63,939 nucleotides of DNA from an uncultured Roseburia sp. (lineage in GTDB: Bacteria > Bacillota > Clostridia > Lachnospirales > Lachnospiraceae). Where the stretch lies: positions 1 through 63,939 of the forward strand of contig CANRYS010000019.1 of NCBI GenBank assembly GCA_947644305.1, written 5' to 3'. The translations under genes and the position numbers were made by a program. This document shows positions 62,419-63,939 of the stretch, one piece after another. Under the pieces are notes generated by a model. The model saw only the letters and a program-made list of their open reading frames with translations. It was not told the DNA's origin and searched no databases. Within the stretch, counting starts at the first letter, position 1, and every line of letters begins with the position of its first letter.

Positions 62419-63858
62419 ATGAATATTCGTATCGTTATCTATTTTCTTGGCTGGCTTCTTAACTTTGAGGGAGCATTTTTACTACTGCCTTGTCTGGTAG
62501 GGGTGATTTATCGGGAAGGGGATGCCCTTTATTTTGCGCTGTCTTCTCTGATTTGCCTTGTGATGGGATTTGTTATTACCCGGTTCCGGCCTAAAAATAA
62601 ATCTTTGTATGCCAGGGAAGGGTTTGTAATCGTGGCGCTCAGTTGGTTTTTGCTTAGTTTGTTTGGGGCGCTGCCCTTTGTGATGTCTGGAGTGATTCCC
62701 TCTTTTGTGGATGCGGTCTTTGAGACGGCTTCGGGATTTACGACTACGGGAGCGACGATATTGGCAGATGTGGGAGTCATGTCCAAGGCAGTCAACTTTT
62801 GGCGGACCTTTACCCACTGGATCGGCGGTATGGGTGTCCTGGTATTTATGATGGCAGTAGTTCCTTTGGCGGACGGTCGCAATATGTATCTGATGAAGGC
62901 AGAAAGCCCGGGGCCTACAGTGGGAAAACTGGTTCCCAGGATCAAGTCTACGGCGAAGATTTTGTATGGAATGTACATCGCCCTGTCGGTGATAGAATTT
63001 ATTTTTCTGCTGGCGGGCAAAATGAGCGTCTACGATGCCATGACGACGACATTTGGAACCGCAGGTACCGGTGGTTTTGGTATTTATAGTGATAGCATCG
63101 CGGGATTTTCTTCCTATATACAGATCGTGGTAACTATATTTATGATCGCCTTTGGCGTGAACTTTACATTTTATTATCTGGTCATCATTGGGAGACGCTG
63201 GAAGGATGCCCTGCGGATGGCAGAAGTCAGAGCATATATTCTGATTATTTTTGTGGCAGCGGCGGCGATCAGTTTTAATATACGTCACATGTATGGGAGT
63301 ATTTTTGAAGCGATAAAGCATTCAGCGTTCCAGGTGGCTTCCATCATTACGACCACGGGATTTTCCACCGTGGATTTCAACCAGTGGCCGGAGTTTTCCA
63401 AAACCATTCTTCTCATGCTGATGTTTGTCGGCGCCTGTGCTGGAAGTACCGGTGGAGGAATGAAAGTCTCCCGTATGATTATATGGCTGAAGACATTCTG
63501 TAAGGAATTGAAAGTCATGGTTCATCCCAGGAACATTTATAAAGTTTCGGTGGATGGCAGGAAGGTGGAGCACGAGGTCATCCGTTCTGTAAATGTATTT
63601 TTGGTGGCTTATATTCTTACCTATGCGGTTTCTGTTTTGTTGGTAAGTATGGATGGATTTGATTTTACTACAAATTTTTCTGGTGTGTCCGCCACTATTA
63701 ATAATGTGGGACCGGGATTTAATGCGGTGGGGCCAATGGAGAATTTTTCTAGTTTCTCCCCGTTTTCTAAATGTGTTTTGATATTTGATATGATTGCGGG
63801 AAGACTAGAACTTTTCCCGATTCTGCTGCTGTTTTCAAAAGCGACCTGGAAAAAATAA
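62419..63858 (+). CDS. trkH: Potassium channel subunit TrkH
   Basis: 479 residues with about ten hydrophobic segments and the four filter-like loops of the Trk family: ASGFTTTGATI, GTAGTGGFGIYS, ITTTGFSTVDF and NNVGPGFNAVG. It moves K+ across the membrane, gated by TrkA from the gene before. Full length, ending LLLFSKATWKK, 80 bases before the window ends. Confidence 0.95.
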   Translation: MNIRIVIYFLGWLLNFEGAFLLLPCLVGVIYREGDALYFALSSLICLVMGFVITRFRPKNKSLYAREGFVIVALSWFLLSLFGALPFVMSGVIPSFVDAVFETASGFTTTGATILADVGVMSKAVNFWRTFTHWIGGMGVLVFMMAVVPLADGRNMYLMKAESPGPTVGKLVPRIKSTAKILYGMYIALSVIEFIFLLAGKMSVYDAMTTTFGTAGTGGFGIYSDSIAGFSSYIQIVVTIFMIAFGVNFTFYYLVIIGRRWKDALRMAEVRAYILIIFVAAAAISFNIRHMYGSIFEAIKHSAFQVASIITTTGFSTVDFNQWPEFSKTILLMLMFVGACAGSTGGGMKVSRMIIWLKTFCKELKVMVHPRNIYKVSVDGRKVEHEVIRSVNVFLVAYILTYAVSVLLVSMDGFDFTTNFSGVSATINNVGPGFNAVGPMENFSSFSPFSKCVLIFDMIAGRLELFPILLLFSKATWKK

Positions 63859-63861
63859 AGT

Positions 63862-63939
63862 TAGCTCGACGGGGGGGGGGGGTGGGGGGCACAAAAAAGG
63901 GCGGGTGGAGAGAGCACCCGCCGCGGGGGGGGATAAAAA
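63862..63939. other. Element terminus and low-complexity contig end
   Basis: TAGCTCGACGG (63862-63872) equals the end of the TA-inserted elements, followed by long G runs, CACAAAAAAGGGCGGGTGG and more G runs. The G runs are unlike anything else here and look like unresolved assembly at a repeat rather than real DNA. Confidence 0.6.

Noticed and set aside
62482-63321. 279-residue minus-strand ORF
   Set aside because: Antisense to trkH, His/Arg/Lys-rich and without domain signs.
1-63939. CRISPR array, rRNA or tRNA genes
   Set aside because: No regularly spaced direct repeats, no rRNA-like sequence and no cloverleaf with a TTCRA loop were recognised.

Overview
The window looks like a chromosomal contig from a Gram-positive gut anaerobe of the Clostridia, most likely Lachnospiraceae. 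Support for this: Lys-rich C-termini on secreted glycosidases and a secreted subtilase, a T-box in front of ileS, thiC, glgP, trkAH, strong AGGAGG ribosome sites with frequent TTG/GTG starts, and radical SAM peptide chemistry. The family assignment is inference; no rRNA, tRNA or CRISPR array was seen. The last ~70 bases are low-complexity and read like a contig-end artefact beginning inside a repeat terminus.

Layout. 1-7.2 kb: two secreted multidomain glycosidase-like proteins (clan GH-A signatures). 7.5-11.8 kb: an AT-rich two-gene island (deoxyribosyltransferase-like/PLD-like protein plus an HD-Hsp90-type ATPase), a plausible antiphage module. 12-16.4 kb: a first peptide-natural-product-like locus (PqqD/HPr-kinase-like protein and ABC exporter on the minus strand, S24/S26 peptidase on the plus strand), split by a decayed RhuM gene carrying a mobile element. 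16.4-31.6 kb: housekeeping genes (thiC, SpoIID/LytB-like, YihY/BrkB, serine hydrolase, secreted subtilase, HD phosphohydrolase, ileS with T-box, glgP). 31.7-40.4 kb: a decaying accessory stretch. A large secreted CBM/VWA/C39-like gene is broken by two short mobile elements; it is followed by a tandem duplication, truncated GNAT and methyltransferase copies, and small enzymes. 40.5-48.2 kb: a seven-gene RiPP operon built around a Cys-rich precursor. 48.4-54.7 kb: SF1 helicase-nuclease, a P-loop kinase, a broken metallo-hydrolase, and an AAA ATPase/TPR pair. 54.7-57 kb: a polar amino acid ABC importer. 57.4-60.9 kb: McrBC. 61-63.9 kb: TrkA/TrkH potassium uptake.

The most interesting system is the RiPP operon (about 40518-48192): ABC exporter, subtilase-like protease, a 68-residue precursor with seven Cys in a CGCGCGCDCNCGNC core, an adenylate-forming F390-synthetase-like enzyme, a radical SAM/SPASM maturase, a TIGR04066-type protein, and an acyl-carrier-like protein that has lost the phosphopantetheine serine. 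The gene set matches what I recall of the CcpM / CLI_3235-class peptide families, whose product chemistry I do not know to be described.

The second strong signal is a family of ~275-bp elements with ~26-bp terminal inverted repeats inserted at TA. In three cases removing the element plus one TA exactly restores the interrupted reading frame. Two unrelated internal sequences share the same ends, and both would fold as an outer stem carrying two hairpin arms.
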